From contig NZ_QYAD01000004.1 of assembly GCF_016758255.1 (NCBI RefSeq), forward strand, positions 310,001 through 374,000: 64,000 nucleotides of DNA. The letters are read 5' to 3'. This stretch comes from Leucobacter chromiireducens subsp. chromiireducens. GTDB lineage: Bacteria; Actinomycetota; Actinomycetes; Actinomycetales; Microbacteriaceae. The translations under genes were made by a program, and so were the position numbers. Shown here one piece after another: positions 9,097-18,166 of the stretch (positions are counted from its first letter, which is position 1; every line of letters begins with the position of its first letter). Under the pieces are notes generated by a model. The model saw only the letters and a list, made by a program, of their open reading frames with translations, was not told the DNA's origin and searched no databases.

Positions 9097-9915
9097 ATGA
9101 GTCCCACCGGCCCGCTGGCTATGATCCCCGATGCCCCGCTTCCTGTGCCCGAGCGCGTGCACGAGCTCACAGCGGGGCGCGCACTCGAAGCGGTCTGGGT
9201 GAATGGCTTCGGCGGCGTGACGTTTCGCGATCCGGGGCCCGCGGGCGCGGTGCGCTTTGTGAAGTGGGCCGCGGCGGGCGCACCGGCGGAGGATCTCGCG
9301 GCGGAGGCGGAGCGGCTCACGTGGGCCCGAGCGCACGGCGCACGCGCGGCCGAGCTCGTGAGCGTGGGATCCGATGCGAGCGGTGCCTGGCTCATCACGG
9401 TCGGGATTCCCGCGGAGTCGGCGGTGACTGATCGGTGGCGGGAGGATCCCGAGCGCGCGGCGCGCGGCATCGGCGCGGGGCTCCGGCAACTGCACGAGAC
9501 GCTCCCCGCAGACGCGTGTCCCTATTCCTGGTCGGTCGCCGATCGGCTGCCTGGCTTCGAGGCGCGCGTGGCCCGGGGCGAGGCAGCAGCAGAGTGGGAT
9601 CAGGCCTACCGCCACCTCTCAGTCACAGAGGCCCGCGCGCGGCTGCAGGACACACCCGCGCCAGATCAGCTCGTGGTGTGCCACGGCGACGCCTGCGCCC
9701 CGAACACGCTCCTGCACGCGGATGGCTCATTTGCCGCGCACGTCGACCTTGGTGCGCTGGGCGTCGCTGATCGCTGGGCTGATCTCGCCGTCGCCGCATG
9801 GAGCACCGAGTGGAACTACGGCCCGGGATACGATCACCTCGTGTACGAGGGGTATGGCGTCGATCCCGATCCCGATCGAATCGCGTACTACCGCATGCTC
9901 TGGGATCTGACGTAG
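9097..9915 (+). CDS. APH(3')-family phosphotransferase
   Basis: The 272-residue protein has a kinase-like fold of the aminoglycoside phosphotransferase type. The catalytic loop HGDACAPNTLL and the metal-binding DLGALGVADRWADLA are typical of APH(3'). These enzymes phosphorylate the 3'-hydroxyl of kanamycin-like compounds, but many chromosomal actinobacterial members have no proven resistance role. The chosen ATG at 9097 lies just before homology begins; the frame is open to 8980 but that part is not protein-like. GAGAAT ends 7 bases before the ATG and may be a -10 of a leaderless mRNA. It converges on a lipoprotein gene 16 bp away. Confidence 0.85.
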   Translation: MSPTGPLAMIPDAPLPVPERVHELTAGRALEAVWVNGFGGVTFRDPGPAGAVRFVKWAAAGAPAEDLAAEAERLTWARAHGARAAELVSVGSDASGAWLITVGIPAESAVTDRWREDPERAARGIGAGLRQLHETLPADACPYSWSVADRLPGFEARVARGEAAAEWDQAYRHLSVTEARARLQDTPAPDQLVVCHGDACAPNTLLHADGSFAAHVDLGALGVADRWADLAVAAWSTEWNYGPGYDHLVYEGYGVDPDPDRIAYYRMLWDLT

Positions 9916-9931
9916 CGAGGCGCCGCGGCGG

Positions 9932-10420
9932 CTACTGCCCCGCGATCGGGGCGGTCTTGCCGATCAGGCAAATCGTCTTGTCCGGCCCCAAGGCCGGCTC
10001 GACCGCGGCGACAAAGCTCCGGTCCTCCGTGACGAGCTGGCCGATCAGGCACTCTGCGCCCGCACGCACCGACACGAAGATATTGTCAGCGGGGAGGCTC
10101 GTCTTCGTTTGGTCAAAACTCACCTGCATCAGCGCGGGATCGAAGCCGGCCTCGGTCACCGCCTGCACGACCTGGGCGCCCTGAATCGGGCTCGTGCCGG
10201 TCGAGTATGTGCGCAGCACCTCCGTGAAGTAGGGCAGGTTCTGCTCCGCCGTGCCGCCGGGCACGAACTCCGGGGCAACCTCCGGCACCGCGACGGTCTC
10301 GCGCGGCGGGGTGTCGGGCGTGGGGCCTTCCAGCAGCGAGCAGCCGGCGAGGAGCGGCAGCATGACCGCGAGCGCGGCGAAGGCGGTGGCGCGGCGGCGG
10401 GGCGATGCTCCTGGATTCAC
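9932..10420 (-). CDS. Small secreted lipoprotein of unknown function
   Basis: The 162-residue product begins with an Arg-rich n-region and a hydrophobic core ending in LLAGC, a clear lipobox, so it should be attached to the outer face of the membrane. The mature part is acidic, contains a Thr/Pro-rich start and two Cys residues (AECLIGQL, KTICLIG) that could form a disulfide. It resembles the short conserved lipoproteins of Microbacteriaceae that I believe are filed as DUF6993, but I am not certain. The GTG at 10420 is chosen because TAGACT stands exactly 7 bases upstream, which fits a leaderless mRNA. No function is known. Confidence 0.75.
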   Translation of the reverse strand: MNPGASPRRRATAFAALAVMLPLLAGCSLLEGPTPDTPPRETVAVPEVAPEFVPGGTAEQNLPYFTEVLRTYSTGTSPIQGAQVVQAVTEAGFDPALMQVSFDQTKTSLPADNIFVSVRAGAECLIGQLVTEDRSFVAAVEPALGPDKTICLIGKTAPIAGQ

Positions 10421-10427
10421 GGTCCAC

Positions 10428-10433
10428 AGTCTA
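10428..10433 (-). promoter_or_regulatory. Candidate -10 of leaderless lipoprotein mRNA
   Basis: TAGACT on the minus strand ends 7 bases before the GTG at 10420; no ribosome site is visible between them. Confidence 0.55.
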
Positions 10434-10560
10434 CGCACTCCGTGCCGAACGCAGCTGGTGGCTTGCTCACAGCCGTCGGTTTCCCGGAGGCGGGCGGTGA
10501 CTCTCCACAGGTACGCCGGGCTCCGGCCGCGGCGCTCCGATCCGGGAGATGCTTTCAGTG

Positions 10561-10600
10561 GGCGGACGGTCTGGCACCCGCACGGCACGGGCCGTCCGCC
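10561..10600 (+). other. Hairpin upstream of ssb
   Basis: GGCGGACGG (10561-10569) pairs perfectly with CCGTCCGCC (10592-10600) around a 22-base loop that can itself fold. It ends 46 bp before the ssb start, so it lies in its promoter or leader region. Its role is unknown. Confidence 0.4.
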
Positions 10601-10646
10601 TCCCCAGCCCAGTGCGCCGCAGCGCGTCGATGAAAGCGAGCTCTCC

Positions 10647-11117
10647 ATGACCACACACATCAGCGTTGTCGGCACGATTGGCACGCCGCCCCGCCTCATC
10701 CGCACGGGCGCAGACGTCTCGCTCTGCACGTTTCGTCTCGCGCACACCGCCCGGCGGTACGATCGCGAGACCAACACCTGGGCCGACGGAGATACCAGCT
10801 GGTACACCGTGCACGCGTTCCGCGGGCTCGGCGACCACGCGGCAGAGTCGCTCGCAAAGGGCGATCGTGTGCTCGTTGCGGGTCGACTGCGCATGCGCGC
10901 GTGGCAGAGCGAGGAGCGCAGCGGCATCACCGCGGAAATCGAGGCCGACGCCGTGGGACCGGATCTGCGCTGGGGCACCACGCGGTTCACCCCTGCGGCT
11001 CAGCTCGATGCGGGGCTTGCCGTAGGGGCTGCCTCGATAGCCCCGAGCGCAGCGGAGACGCCCGCTCCCGGCACCGCGCCCGAGCGCCCGGCCGCAGCTG
11101 ACCCAGCGGCGGCGTGA
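10647..11117 (+). CDS. Single-stranded DNA-binding protein without the acidic tip
   Basis: An SSB-type OB fold fills residues 1-115: MTTHISVVGTIGTPP, then VSLCTFRLAH, SWYTVHAFRGLGDHAAESLAKGD and VLVAGRLRMRAW. The C-terminal 40 residues are Ala/Pro-rich and end in DPAAA. The DDDIPF-type acidic tip that recruits repair and replication proteins is missing, and the usual rpsF and rpsR neighbours are absent. It is therefore probably a second SSB (as SsbB in Streptomyces or Bacillus), perhaps for recombination or chromosome segregation, and not the replicative one. The ribosome site is weak. Confidence 0.88.
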   Translation: MTTHISVVGTIGTPPRLIRTGADVSLCTFRLAHTARRYDRETNTWADGDTSWYTVHAFRGLGDHAAESLAKGDRVLVAGRLRMRAWQSEERSGITAEIEADAVGPDLRWGTTRFTPAAQLDAGLAVGAASIAPSAAETPAPGTAPERPAAADPAAA

Positions 11118-11135
11118 TGCTCCGCGAGCCTTCGT

Positions 11136-11660
11136 CTAGCGCAGGTAGCCCGAGAACGCCGCGCGCACCTTGTTCACCTTGGGCACCGCAACCGCGAGGC
11201 AGTAGCCCTGCGTCGGGTTCTTCGCGAAGAAGTCCTGGTGATACTCCTCCGCGGGGAAGACCTCTCCGAGTGGCTCAATGGTCGTCACGACCTCGCCCGG
11301 CCACCACTCGCTCGCACGAGCGCGCGCCGCCGCGAATACCTCAGCCTGCGCGTCGTCGGACGGGAACATTGCGGAGCGGTATTGCGTGCCCACGTCGTTA
11401 CCCTGGCGGTTCAGCTGCGTCGGGTCGTGCATGGTAAAGAACGCATCGAGAATCACCTCGGCAGGGATCTGCTCGGGGTCAAAGGTCACCGCAACGGCTT
11501 CCGCGTGCCCGGTGGCACCGGTGCAGACCTGCTCATAGCTCGGGTTCGGCACCGCGCCTCCCGTGTAACAGGAGAGCACCTCGGTCACTCCGCGGAGCTG
11601 TCGGTAGGCGGCATCGAGGCACCAGAAGCAGCCCCCGGCAAGCACGAATGTGGTGGTCAT
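11136..11660 (-). CDS. msrA: Peptide-methionine (S)-S-oxide reductase
   Basis: MsrA repairs oxidised methionine in proteins. The 174-residue protein starts with the signature [18 protein letters not shown], whose GCFWC holds the catalytic cysteine. Later conserved parts are [24 protein letters not shown] and [12 protein letters not shown]. The ATG at 11660 overlaps the nadE stop in an ATGA arrangement and has a GGAGGAGAG site inside the nadE end, so the two genes are translationally coupled. The coupling links NAD synthesis with oxidative repair in one transcript. Confidence 0.97.
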   Translation of the reverse strand: MTTTFVLAGGCFWCLDAAYRQLRGVTEVLSCYTGGAVPNPSYEQVCTGATGHAEAVAVTFDPEQIPAEVILDAFFTMHDPTQLNRQGNDVGTQYRSAMFPSDDAQAEVFAAARARASEWWPGEVVTTIEPLGEVFPAEEYHQDFFAKNPTQGYCLAVAVPKVNKVRAAFSGYLR

Positions 11661-12532
11661 CGGCTCTCCTCCCCCGTGGACTCTGCGCGACTCTGCACGG
11701 TGGCTCCGTCGCGCCACCAAGCGTCGTCCGGCCCGACGGGCAGCTGGCGCTTGTGCTCGGTGCTGCGGTATCGGCGCTCGAGGTTCGCCGCGGCTGTGGC
11801 CGAGACCTCCTCGCCGCGCAGGTAGGCGTCGATCTCGGGGTAGCTCACCCCGAGGCTCGACTCGTCCGACTGGCCCGGCTGGTCGTCCAGCAGATCCGCC
11901 GTCGGCACCTTCTCCCACAGTCGGTCTGGCGCGCCGAGTGCGCGAAGCATCGCCGCCCCCTGGCCCTTGGTGAGGCCGGCGAGCGGCACCACGTCGGCTG
12001 CACCATCGCCGAACTTCGTGAAGAAGCCCGTGATCGCCTCCGCGGCGTGGTCCGTGCCGATCACCAGGAGACCACGGTCGCCCGCAATGGCGTACTGCGC
12101 AACCATTCGCATGCGCGCCTTCACGTTGCCCCGGTTGAAGTCACTCACCGGCTCGCCCAGCGCGGCCGAAACCTGCGAGACGAGGCCGTCCGTGCCGGCG
12201 GCAATGTCCACGGTCACCGCGCGGTCGGGCTCAATGAAGGAGAGGGCGAGCTGCGCGTCGTCCTCATCCTGCTGCACTGCATACGGCAGCCGCACCGCGA
12301 CAAACTCTGCGTCGGCGCCGCCCGCTCGGAGCTCCTCGACAGCCAGCTGCGCAAGCCGACCGGCAAGCGAAGAGTCTTGTCCGCCCGAAATGCCGAGCAC
12401 GAAACCGCGCACACCAGGGATCGATCGCGCGTACTCCACCAGGAAGTTCACGCGGCGTATCACCTCGGCCGCCGGGTCGATTTCGGGCACCGGGCCGAGC
12501 CGTCGAATGATCTCCTGCTGCATCTCGCTCAC
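11657..12532 (-). CDS. nadE: NH3-dependent NAD+ synthetase
   Basis: NadE amidates deamido-NAD to NAD using ATP. It carries the ATP-pyrophosphatase loop [13 protein letters not shown], the [22 protein letters not shown] segment and [14 protein letters not shown]. It has no glutaminase domain, so ammonia is the N donor. Several start codons are possible (GTG at 12541, 12538 and 12532, ATG at 12523). GTG 12532 is preferred because TAGAGT lies exactly 7 bases before it, as in other leaderless genes of this window. The length is then 291 residues. It is followed by msrA with a 4-bp overlap. Confidence 0.94.
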   Translation of the reverse strand: MSEMQQEIIRRLGPVPEIDPAAEVIRRVNFLVEYARSIPGVRGFVLGISGGQDSSLAGRLAQLAVEELRAGGADAEFVAVRLPYAVQQDEDDAQLALSFIEPDRAVTVDIAAGTDGLVSQVSAALGEPVSDFNRGNVKARMRMVAQYAIAGDRGLLVIGTDHAAEAITGFFTKFGDGAADVVPLAGLTKGQGAAMLRALGAPDRLWEKVPTADLLDDQPGQSDESSLGVSYPEIDAYLRGEEVSATAAANLERRYRSTEHKRQLPVGPDDAWWRDGATVQSRAESTGEESR

Positions 12533-12539
12533 GCCCACC

Positions 12540-12545
12540 ACTCTA
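12540..12545 (-). promoter_or_regulatory. Candidate -10 of leaderless nadE mRNA
   Basis: TAGAGT on the minus strand is separated by 7 bases from the GTG at 12532; there is no other purine-rich ribosome site for that codon. Confidence 0.5.
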
Positions 12546-12565
12546 CTCCGGGGTGCCGCGCGCGG

Positions 12566-15500
12566 CTATGCGATCGCTTCGTCCACCGGCATCAGGCAGC
12601 GCGGCCCCAGGAGCCCCTTGAGCTCACCGAAGAGATCCGCGGAGACGCGCACCTGGAGCGGCAGCTCGAACACACGAATCGCCGTGGACGTCATGAGGTT
12701 GAGCCGCACCTCGCTCTCACCCCGGTGCCGCTGCAGCGTGCGCTTCAGCTCATCCATCAGGTCTTCCGTGGCGCGCGTATCCGAGATGGTCAGCATCAGC
12801 GTCTCGGCGTCCTCCTGCACGGCAGCGTCAATGGGACGCACGCCGTACGCGTGCATCGACATGCCGTCGTCGCGCGCGTTCATCTTGCCGCGAATGGCCA
12901 CAATCGAGTCCGGCTGCAGAAGCGCACCAAATTCCTGGTACGACTTGCCCATAAAGAGCGCCTGGACCTCGCCCGTAAAGTCCTCAATCGTCACCATCCC
13001 GTACAGGTTGCCGGACTTTGCGGTGCGATGTTGCACGCTCGTGAGCAGGCCGGCAATCGTAACAATCTCGCCGTCGAAGCCGGGCGATGCGTCGGGGTTC
13101 GTCACCTGCTGTACGGTCGCGCTCGCCTCCTTCGCGAGCGCGGAGTCGAGACCACGGAGCGGGTGATCAGACACGTAGAGGCCCAGCATTTCGCGCTCGA
13201 AGGACAGCTTGTCCTTCTTCGTCCACTCGGGACGATCCGGCACCTGCGACGCCGTATCGGAGCTTTCGCCGGCGGCCTCCGCCGCTTCGGCAAACAGGCT
13301 GTCGAAGTCGAAGCCGACGTTTCCGTTCTCGGCGTCGCGCTTCTCCTTGACTGCGCTCTCAATGGTCTGCTCGTGAATCTCGACGAGTGCTCGGCGCGTG
13401 CCGCCGAGGCCATCGAACGCACCAGCCTTAATGAGGGACTCGATCGTGCGCTTGTTCAGCACCACGAGCGGCACCTTCTTGAGGAAGTCGTGGTAGGTCT
13501 CAAACGAGCCCTTGCCCTCACGCGCCTCACGGATCGCCTCGACCACGTTCGTGCCCACGTTTCGGATCGCGCCGAGCCCGAAGCGGATGTCGTCGCCGAC
13601 CGCCGAGAAGTTCGCGAACGAGTCGTTGACCGCGGGCGGGAGCACCTTGATCCCCATGCGTCGGCACTCATTGAGGTAGATCGCGAGCTTGTCCTTCGAG
13701 TCGCCGACGCTCGTGAGGAGCGCCGCCATGTACTCGCCCGGGTAGTGCGCCTTCAGGTATGCGGTCCAGTACGACACCACGCCGTAGGCGGCGGAGTGCG
13801 CCTTGTTGAACGCGTAGTCCGAGAACGGGAGCAGAATGTCCCAGAGCGACTTGATCGCGGCCTCCGAAAAGCCGCGCTCCTTCATGCCGCCGGAGAAGCC
13901 CGCGTACTGCTTGTCGAGTTCTTCCTTCTTCTTCTTACCCATCGCGCGGCGCAAGATATCTGCCTCGCCGAGCGAGAAGCCGGCGACCTTCTGCGCGATC
14001 GACATCACCTGCTCCTGGTAGATGATGAGGCCGTAGGTTGTGTCGAGGATCTCGCGCAGCGGCTCCTCGAGTTCCGGGTGAATCGGCGTGATCGGCTGCA
14101 GGCCGTTCTTTCGCAGCGCGTAGTTCGTGTGCGAATCGGCGCCCATCGGCCCCGGACGATACAGCGCGAGCACGGCCGAGATGTCCTCGAAGTTATCCGG
14201 CTTCATGAGTCGCAGGAGGCCACGCATAGGCCCGCCATCGAGCTGGAACACGCCCAGCGTGTCGCCGCGGGCGAGGAGCTCGTACGATTCGGTGTCATCG
14301 AGTTCGAGGCGCTCAAGGTCGAGCTCAACGCCGCGGTTTAAGCGGATGTTCTCGAGCGCGTCCGAAATGATGGTGAGGTTCCGCAGCCCAAGGAAATCCA
14401 TCTTGATCAGGCCGAGGCCCTCACAGGTGGGATAGTCAAACTGCGTGACGATCTGGCCGTCCTGCTCACGCTTCATGATCGGAATGATGTCGATCAGCGG
14501 ATCGCTCGACATGATCACGCCGGCGGCGTGGACGCCCCACTGCCGCTTCAGCCCCTCGAGCCCCAGCGCGGTCTCGTAGACCTTCTTCGCGTCGGGATCC
14601 TCCTGGAGCACCGTGCGGAACTCGGCGGCCTCTTTGTACCGCGCGTGATCCGGGTCCGTGATGCCGGAGAGCGGAATGTCCTTTGCCATCACGGCGGGCG
14701 GCATCGCCTTCGTGAGCTTTTCGCCCATGCCGAAGGGGAAGCCAAGCACACGCGAGGAGTCCTTCAGCGCCTGCTTCGACTTGATCGTGCCGTAGGTGAC
14801 AATCTGCGCCACGCGCTCGTCGCCGTACTTCTCGGTGACGTACTTGATGACCTCGCCGCGGCGACGATCATCGAAGTCGACATCGAAGTCAGGCATGGAG
14901 ACACGGTCGGGGTTGAGGAAGCGCTCGAAGATGAGGCCGTGCTGCAGCGGATCGAGATCCGTAATGCGCATCGCGTAGGCGGCCATCGAGCCGGCGCCCG
15001 AGCCACGGCCCGGGCCGACGCGAATGCCGTTGTCCTTCGACCAGTTGATGAAGTCAGCGACCACGAGGAAGTAGCCCGGGAAGCCCATCTGCGTGATGAC
15101 GCCGGTCTCGTACTCTGCCTGCTTCCGAACGGCATCCGGGATCCCGTTCGGGTACCGGTAGTGCAGGCCCTTCTCGACCTCCTTGATGAACCAGCTCTCC
15201 TCGTTCTCCCCCTCCGGAACCGGGTAGCGCGGCATGTAGTTGGCGGAGGTGTTGAACTCCGAGCTGCACCGCTCAGCGATGCGGAGCGTGTTGTCGCACG
15301 CCTCGGGCATCTCACGGAAGATGTGCCGCATCTCCGCGGCGGTCTTCAGGTAGTAGCCGGAGCCACTGAACTGGAAGCGGTTGGGGTCGTCGAGGCGTGA
15401 GCCCGACTGCACGCAGAGCAGCGCGGAGTGCGACTCTGCGTCGGCCTCGTGCACGTAGTGGAGGTCGTTCGTAGCAACGAGCGGAATCCCGAGATCCTTC

Positions 15501-16126
15501 GAGATTGCAACGAGATCCTTCTGCACGCGGCGCTCAATGTCGAGGCCGTGGTCCATGATCTCGCAGAAGTAGTTTTCCTTGCCGAAGATGGCTTGGAACT
15601 CGGCTGCCGCCTCGCGCGCTTCCTTGTACTGCCCCAGGCGCAGGCGGGTCTGGATCTCCCCTGACGGGCAGCCGGTGGTCGCGATGAGCCCCTTCGAGTA
15701 CTGCTGCAGCAGCTCGCGGTCCATGCGCGGCTTGAAGTAGTAGCCCTCGATTGAGGCGTAGCTCGACAAGCGGAAGAGGTTGTGCATGCCCTCAGTGGTC
15801 TCGGACAGCAGCGTCATGTGCGTGTACGCACCGGCGCCCGAGACGTCGTCGCCGCCGCCGTCACCCCAGCGCACACGCGTGCGGTCGCTCCGGTGCGTGC
15901 CGGGTGTGACGTATGCCTCGATGCCGATAATCGGGTTCACGCCGTTGTCGCGGGCAGTCTTCCAGAAGTCGAACGCGCCGAACGTGTTGCCGTGGTCGGT
16001 GACCGCGATCGCAGGCATCCCCTGCTCGGCGGTTGCTTGAATGAGCGGTTTCACCCGAGCCGCACCGTCGAGCATCGAATACTCACTGTGCACGTGGAGG
16101 TGAACGAAACCGTCTTTTTCTGACAC
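12566..16126 (-). CDS. dnaE: DNA polymerase III alpha subunit
   Basis: DnaE is the replicative polymerase. The 1186-residue protein starts with the PHP domain (FVHLHVHSEYSMLDGAARV), then the palm with the catalytic Asp motif PDFDVDFDDRRRGEV, the fingers with the DILRRAMGKKKKEELD region, a helix-hairpin-helix part and an OB domain near residue 1000 (EIVTIAGLLTSVQHRTAKSG). Length and the full PHP domain match DnaE1, not the error-prone DnaE2. There is no intein. The GTG at 16126 has an AAAGGGG site. It is the last gene of the minus-strand series before nadE, separated by a short gap. Confidence 0.97.
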   Translation of the reverse strand: MSEKDGFVHLHVHSEYSMLDGAARVKPLIQATAEQGMPAIAVTDHGNTFGAFDFWKTARDNGVNPIIGIEAYVTPGTHRSDRTRVRWGDGGGDDVSGAGAYTHMTLLSETTEGMHNLFRLSSYASIEGYYFKPRMDRELLQQYSKGLIATTGCPSGEIQTRLRLGQYKEAREAAAEFQAIFGKENYFCEIMDHGLDIERRVQKDLVAISKDLGIPLVATNDLHYVHEADAESHSALLCVQSGSRLDDPNRFQFSGSGYYLKTAAEMRHIFREMPEACDNTLRIAERCSSEFNTSANYMPRYPVPEGENEESWFIKEVEKGLHYRYPNGIPDAVRKQAEYETGVITQMGFPGYFLVVADFINWSKDNGIRVGPGRGSGAGSMAAYAMRITDLDPLQHGLIFERFLNPDRVSMPDFDVDFDDRRRGEVIKYVTEKYGDERVAQIVTYGTIKSKQALKDSSRVLGFPFGMGEKLTKAMPPAVMAKDIPLSGITDPDHARYKEAAEFRTVLQEDPDAKKVYETALGLEGLKRQWGVHAAGVIMSSDPLIDIIPIMKREQDGQIVTQFDYPTCEGLGLIKMDFLGLRNLTIISDALENIRLNRGVELDLERLELDDTESYELLARGDTLGVFQLDGGPMRGLLRLMKPDNFEDISAVLALYRPGPMGADSHTNYALRKNGLQPITPIHPELEEPLREILDTTYGLIIYQEQVMSIAQKVAGFSLGEADILRRAMGKKKKEELDKQYAGFSGGMKERGFSEAAIKSLWDILLPFSDYAFNKAHSAAYGVVSYWTAYLKAHYPGEYMAALLTSVGDSKDKLAIYLNECRRMGIKVLPPAVNDSFANFSAVGDDIRFGLGAIRNVGTNVVEAIREAREGKGSFETYHDFLKKVPLVVLNKRTIESLIKAGAFDGLGGTRRALVEIHEQTIESAVKEKRDAENGNVGFDFDSLFAEAAEAAGESSDTASQVPDRPEWTKKDKLSFEREMLGLYVSDHPLRGLDSALAKEASATVQQVTNPDASPGFDGEIVTIAGLLTSVQHRTAKSGNLYGMVTIEDFTGEVQALFMGKSYQEFGALLQPDSIVAIRGKMNARDDGMSMHAYGVRPIDAAVQEDAETLMLTISDTRATEDLMDELKRTLQRHRGESEVRLNLMTSTAIRVFELPLQVRVSADLFGELKGLLGPRCLMPVDEAIA

Positions 16127-16212
16127 CGAATGGGCCCCTTTCGCCGACCCCTCAAGGGTACCCCGTGCAGATCAGCGGTGGGTGATTCGCGGGGTGGCCG
16201 CGGCGTTTCCCG

Positions 16213-16353
16213 CTACCGCACGTCGGCGGCGCACCACGGGCACGCGTACTCGGCGTTTGGCTGCGTCATTCGCTTGAACGAGGTGTGCCACCGCTCACAC
16301 ACCGCTCGCAGGTTCCAACGGCCAACAGCTACCTTCGATGCCTGAGTCTTCAC
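16213..16353 (-). CDS. Possible 46-residue Cys-rich protein
   Basis: A GTG at 16353 with a GGGAAGGGACG ribosome site opens a frame for a basic 46-residue peptide ending at 16213. It contains Cys19, His23, Cys38 and Cys41, the last two in a CPWC motif, which could bind one zinc ion. The frame continues upstream without a stop to 16482, but that part lacks coding character. It sits in the 419-bp space between dnaE and the rluD-like gene, where otherwise only the terminator at 16483-16512 is seen. I do not recognise the family; a degraded HNH-type fragment is an alternative. Confidence 0.4.
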   Translation of the reverse strand: MKTQASKVAVGRWNLRAVCERWHTSFKRMTQPNAEYACPWCAADVR

Positions 16354-16482
16354 AGCTCGTCCCTTCCCCGTGCGACCCGATGCGGGACGGAAAGGCTCTG
16401 TACCCGCTGTGCCTCCGAGTGAAGCAGCTTTCCACTTGGATCGCGCGGCTTCGTGAAGTATTCGATCGAATCGGAACAACAC

Positions 16483-16512
16483 AAACGCCCCGGGCGACTG
16501 CCCAGGGCGTTT
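16483..16512 (-). terminator. Terminator after the rluD-like gene
   Basis: A stem of 12 pairs with one C-A mismatch (AAACGCCC with GGGCGTTT outside, GGGC with GCCC inside) and a GACT loop. On the minus strand it is followed by GTGTTGTT. It begins 33 bp after the stop at 16546 and probably ends the dcw-divIVA-lspA transcripts. Confidence 0.8.
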
Positions 16513-16545
16513 CTGCGGTGCGCTCCGCGACCAGTCTGTGTGGGG

Positions 16546-17478
16546 TCAGTTGCCCGGCGTGGCGCCGGAGAGCACGTCGAGCGCGTGCTGCAAATCAGCG
16601 GGATAGGTGGAGCTGTACTCGACAAGCTCCCCCGAGCCCGGATGACGGAATCCCAAGCGCATTGCGTGCAGCCACTGGCGGCCAAGGCCAAGACGTGCAG
16701 ACAGCGTGGGGTCCGCACCGTACATGCCGTCACCCACACAGGGGTGCCGCTGCGCAGACATATGCACACGAATCTGATGCGTGCGGCCCGTCTCCAGTTC
16801 AATCTCGAGGAGCGTGGCGTACGGGAACGCTTCGAGTGTCTCGTAGTGCGTGACCGACGGCTTGCCATCGCGAGTCACTGCGAACTTCCACTCGTGGCCA
16901 GGGTGTCGTCCGATCGGGCCCTCGATGGTGCCCGAGAACGGATCCGGGTGCCCTTGCACGACGGCGTGGTAGATCTTTGAGACCTCACGTTCCTTGAACG
17001 CGCGCTTCAGTTCGCTGTAGGCACGCTCGCTCTTCGCGACAACCATCAGCCCACTCGTGCCGGCGTCGAGCCGGTGCACAATGCCCTGACGCTCGGGCGG
17101 GCCCGAGGTCGCGATGCGATAGCCCGCACCAGCGAGGGCGCCCAGGACCGTTGGGCCCTCCCAGCCGAGTGAGGGGTGCGCGGCGACTCCCGCAGGCTTG
17201 TCGATCACCACGATGTCGTCGTCGTCGTGCACAATACCGAGCTCGGGCAGGTGCACGGGGATGATCTCGGGTCCGCGCTTCTCCTCCCAGGAGACCTCGA
17301 GCCAGCCGCCAGCGGCGAGCCGATCCGATTTGCCGAGCGTCTGTCCGTCGAGCGCGACGCCCCCATCCTGTGCAATCTCGGCAGCAAAACTGCGCGAGAA
17401 CCCGAGGAGCTTCGCGAGCGCAGCGTCGACGCGCTCCCCCGCGAGCCCATCGGGAACGGGGAGACTACGGTGTTGCAT
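16546..17478 (-). CDS. rluD: RluA-family pseudouridine synthase (RluD-like)
   Basis: This enzyme isomerises uridines in 23S rRNA. Residues 1-70 form an S4-like RNA-binding domain ([17 protein letters not shown]). The catalytic core holds [19 protein letters not shown], with the catalytic Asp in HRLD, and [22 protein letters not shown]. The 310-residue length fits RluD. The ATG at 17478 lies inside the end of lspA (14-bp overlap), so the two genes are translated together, a pairing widespread in bacteria. The exact target uridines cannot be read from the sequence. Confidence 0.93.
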   Translation of the reverse strand: MQHRSLPVPDGLAGERVDAALAKLLGFSRSFAAEIAQDGGVALDGQTLGKSDRLAAGGWLEVSWEEKRGPEIIPVHLPELGIVHDDDDIVVIDKPAGVAAHPSLGWEGPTVLGALAGAGYRIATSGPPERQGIVHRLDAGTSGLMVVAKSERAYSELKRAFKEREVSKIYHAVVQGHPDPFSGTIEGPIGRHPGHEWKFAVTRDGKPSVTHYETLEAFPYATLLEIELETGRTHQIRVHMSAQRHPCVGDGMYGADPTLSARLGLGRQWLHAMRLGFRHPGSGELVEYSSTYPADLQHALDVLSGATPGN

Positions 17479-18157
17479 TGCCGCGCCCTTCGGAGTCATC
17501 GGATGCGGAATCGGTGCTCGACGCATCTGTCTCGGGCGCAGACGCCGATTCGGCGGCCTTCGCAGCAAGCTTGGCCTCCTCGGCCGCTGCCTCGTCGGCC
17601 CGGGCCTGCGCACGGCTGCGTCCGTCGATCGGCAGTCCGAGGAGCGTGATCACGATGAACAGGATCATGCCCGACACAATGCCGATATCGGCAATGTTGT
17701 AGATGGCCTCGTTAAAGCCCAGCCACATCCACGGCGTGGAGATGAAATCGATGACGTGTCCCTCGGGGAACCCGGGTTCACGCGTCAACCGATCCGTGAG
17801 GTTGCCGAGCACCCCACCGAGCAGGAGCCCCAAGAAGAGCGCCCACGGCAGCGAGCGGAGGCGGCGAATCTGCCACAGGATGACGATGACAACGGCGGCG
17901 GCCAGGATCGTGAAGATCCAGGTCTGCCCGGTCGCGAGCGAGAAGGCTGCCCCGGGGTTCCGCACGAAGTGCCACCGGAGCACGTCGCCGAGCACGGGGA
18001 CGGTCACGCCCTCCGGAAGGGTGGCGACCACCCAGTTCTTGACGAGCTGGTCGGCGGTGAACACCGCGATCGCAACGACAAACAACACCAGCGGCACCAA
18101 GCGGCGCCACGGCCGAGAGGCCGTGGCGCCGGGTGCCGCGTGAGCGACGAAGTTCAC
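17465..18157 (-). CDS. lspA: Lipoprotein signal peptidase (signal peptidase II)
   Basis: LspA cuts the signal peptide of prolipoproteins after lipidation; several lipoproteins in this window are possible clients. It has four membrane segments (about residues 18-36, 78-97, 103-119 and 151-175). The two catalytic aspartates are Asp122 in GNLTDR and Asp157 in YNIADIG. After the last helix the protein has an unusual 50-residue cytoplasmic tail rich in Ala, Glu, Asp and Ser, which makes it 230 residues instead of about 165. The start is a GTG. It overlaps the rluD-like gene and follows divIVA by 9 bp. Confidence 0.96.
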   Translation of the reverse strand: MNFVAHAAPGATASRPWRRLVPLVLFVVAIAVFTADQLVKNWVVATLPEGVTVPVLGDVLRWHFVRNPGAAFSLATGQTWIFTILAAAVVIVILWQIRRLRSLPWALFLGLLLGGVLGNLTDRLTREPGFPEGHVIDFISTPWMWLGFNEAIYNIADIGIVSGMILFIVITLLGLPIDGRSRAQARADEAAAEEAKLAAKAAESASAPETDASSTDSASDDSEGRGNATP

Positions 18158-18166
18158 GCGGAACGA

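Noticed and set aside
9097-9915. Acquired aminoglycoside resistance gene
   Set aside because: The APH fold is clear, but composition and the lack of mobile elements point to a resident chromosomal gene; resistance cannot be claimed.
11648-14341. Long plus-strand open frame of 897 codons
   Set aside because: It is antisense to nadE and dnaE. Its translation is Arg/His/Leu-rich with no domain, as expected for the reverse frame of GC-rich genes.
12566-16126. Intein in dnaE
   Set aside because: Length is that of a normal DnaE and the polymerase motifs are uninterrupted.
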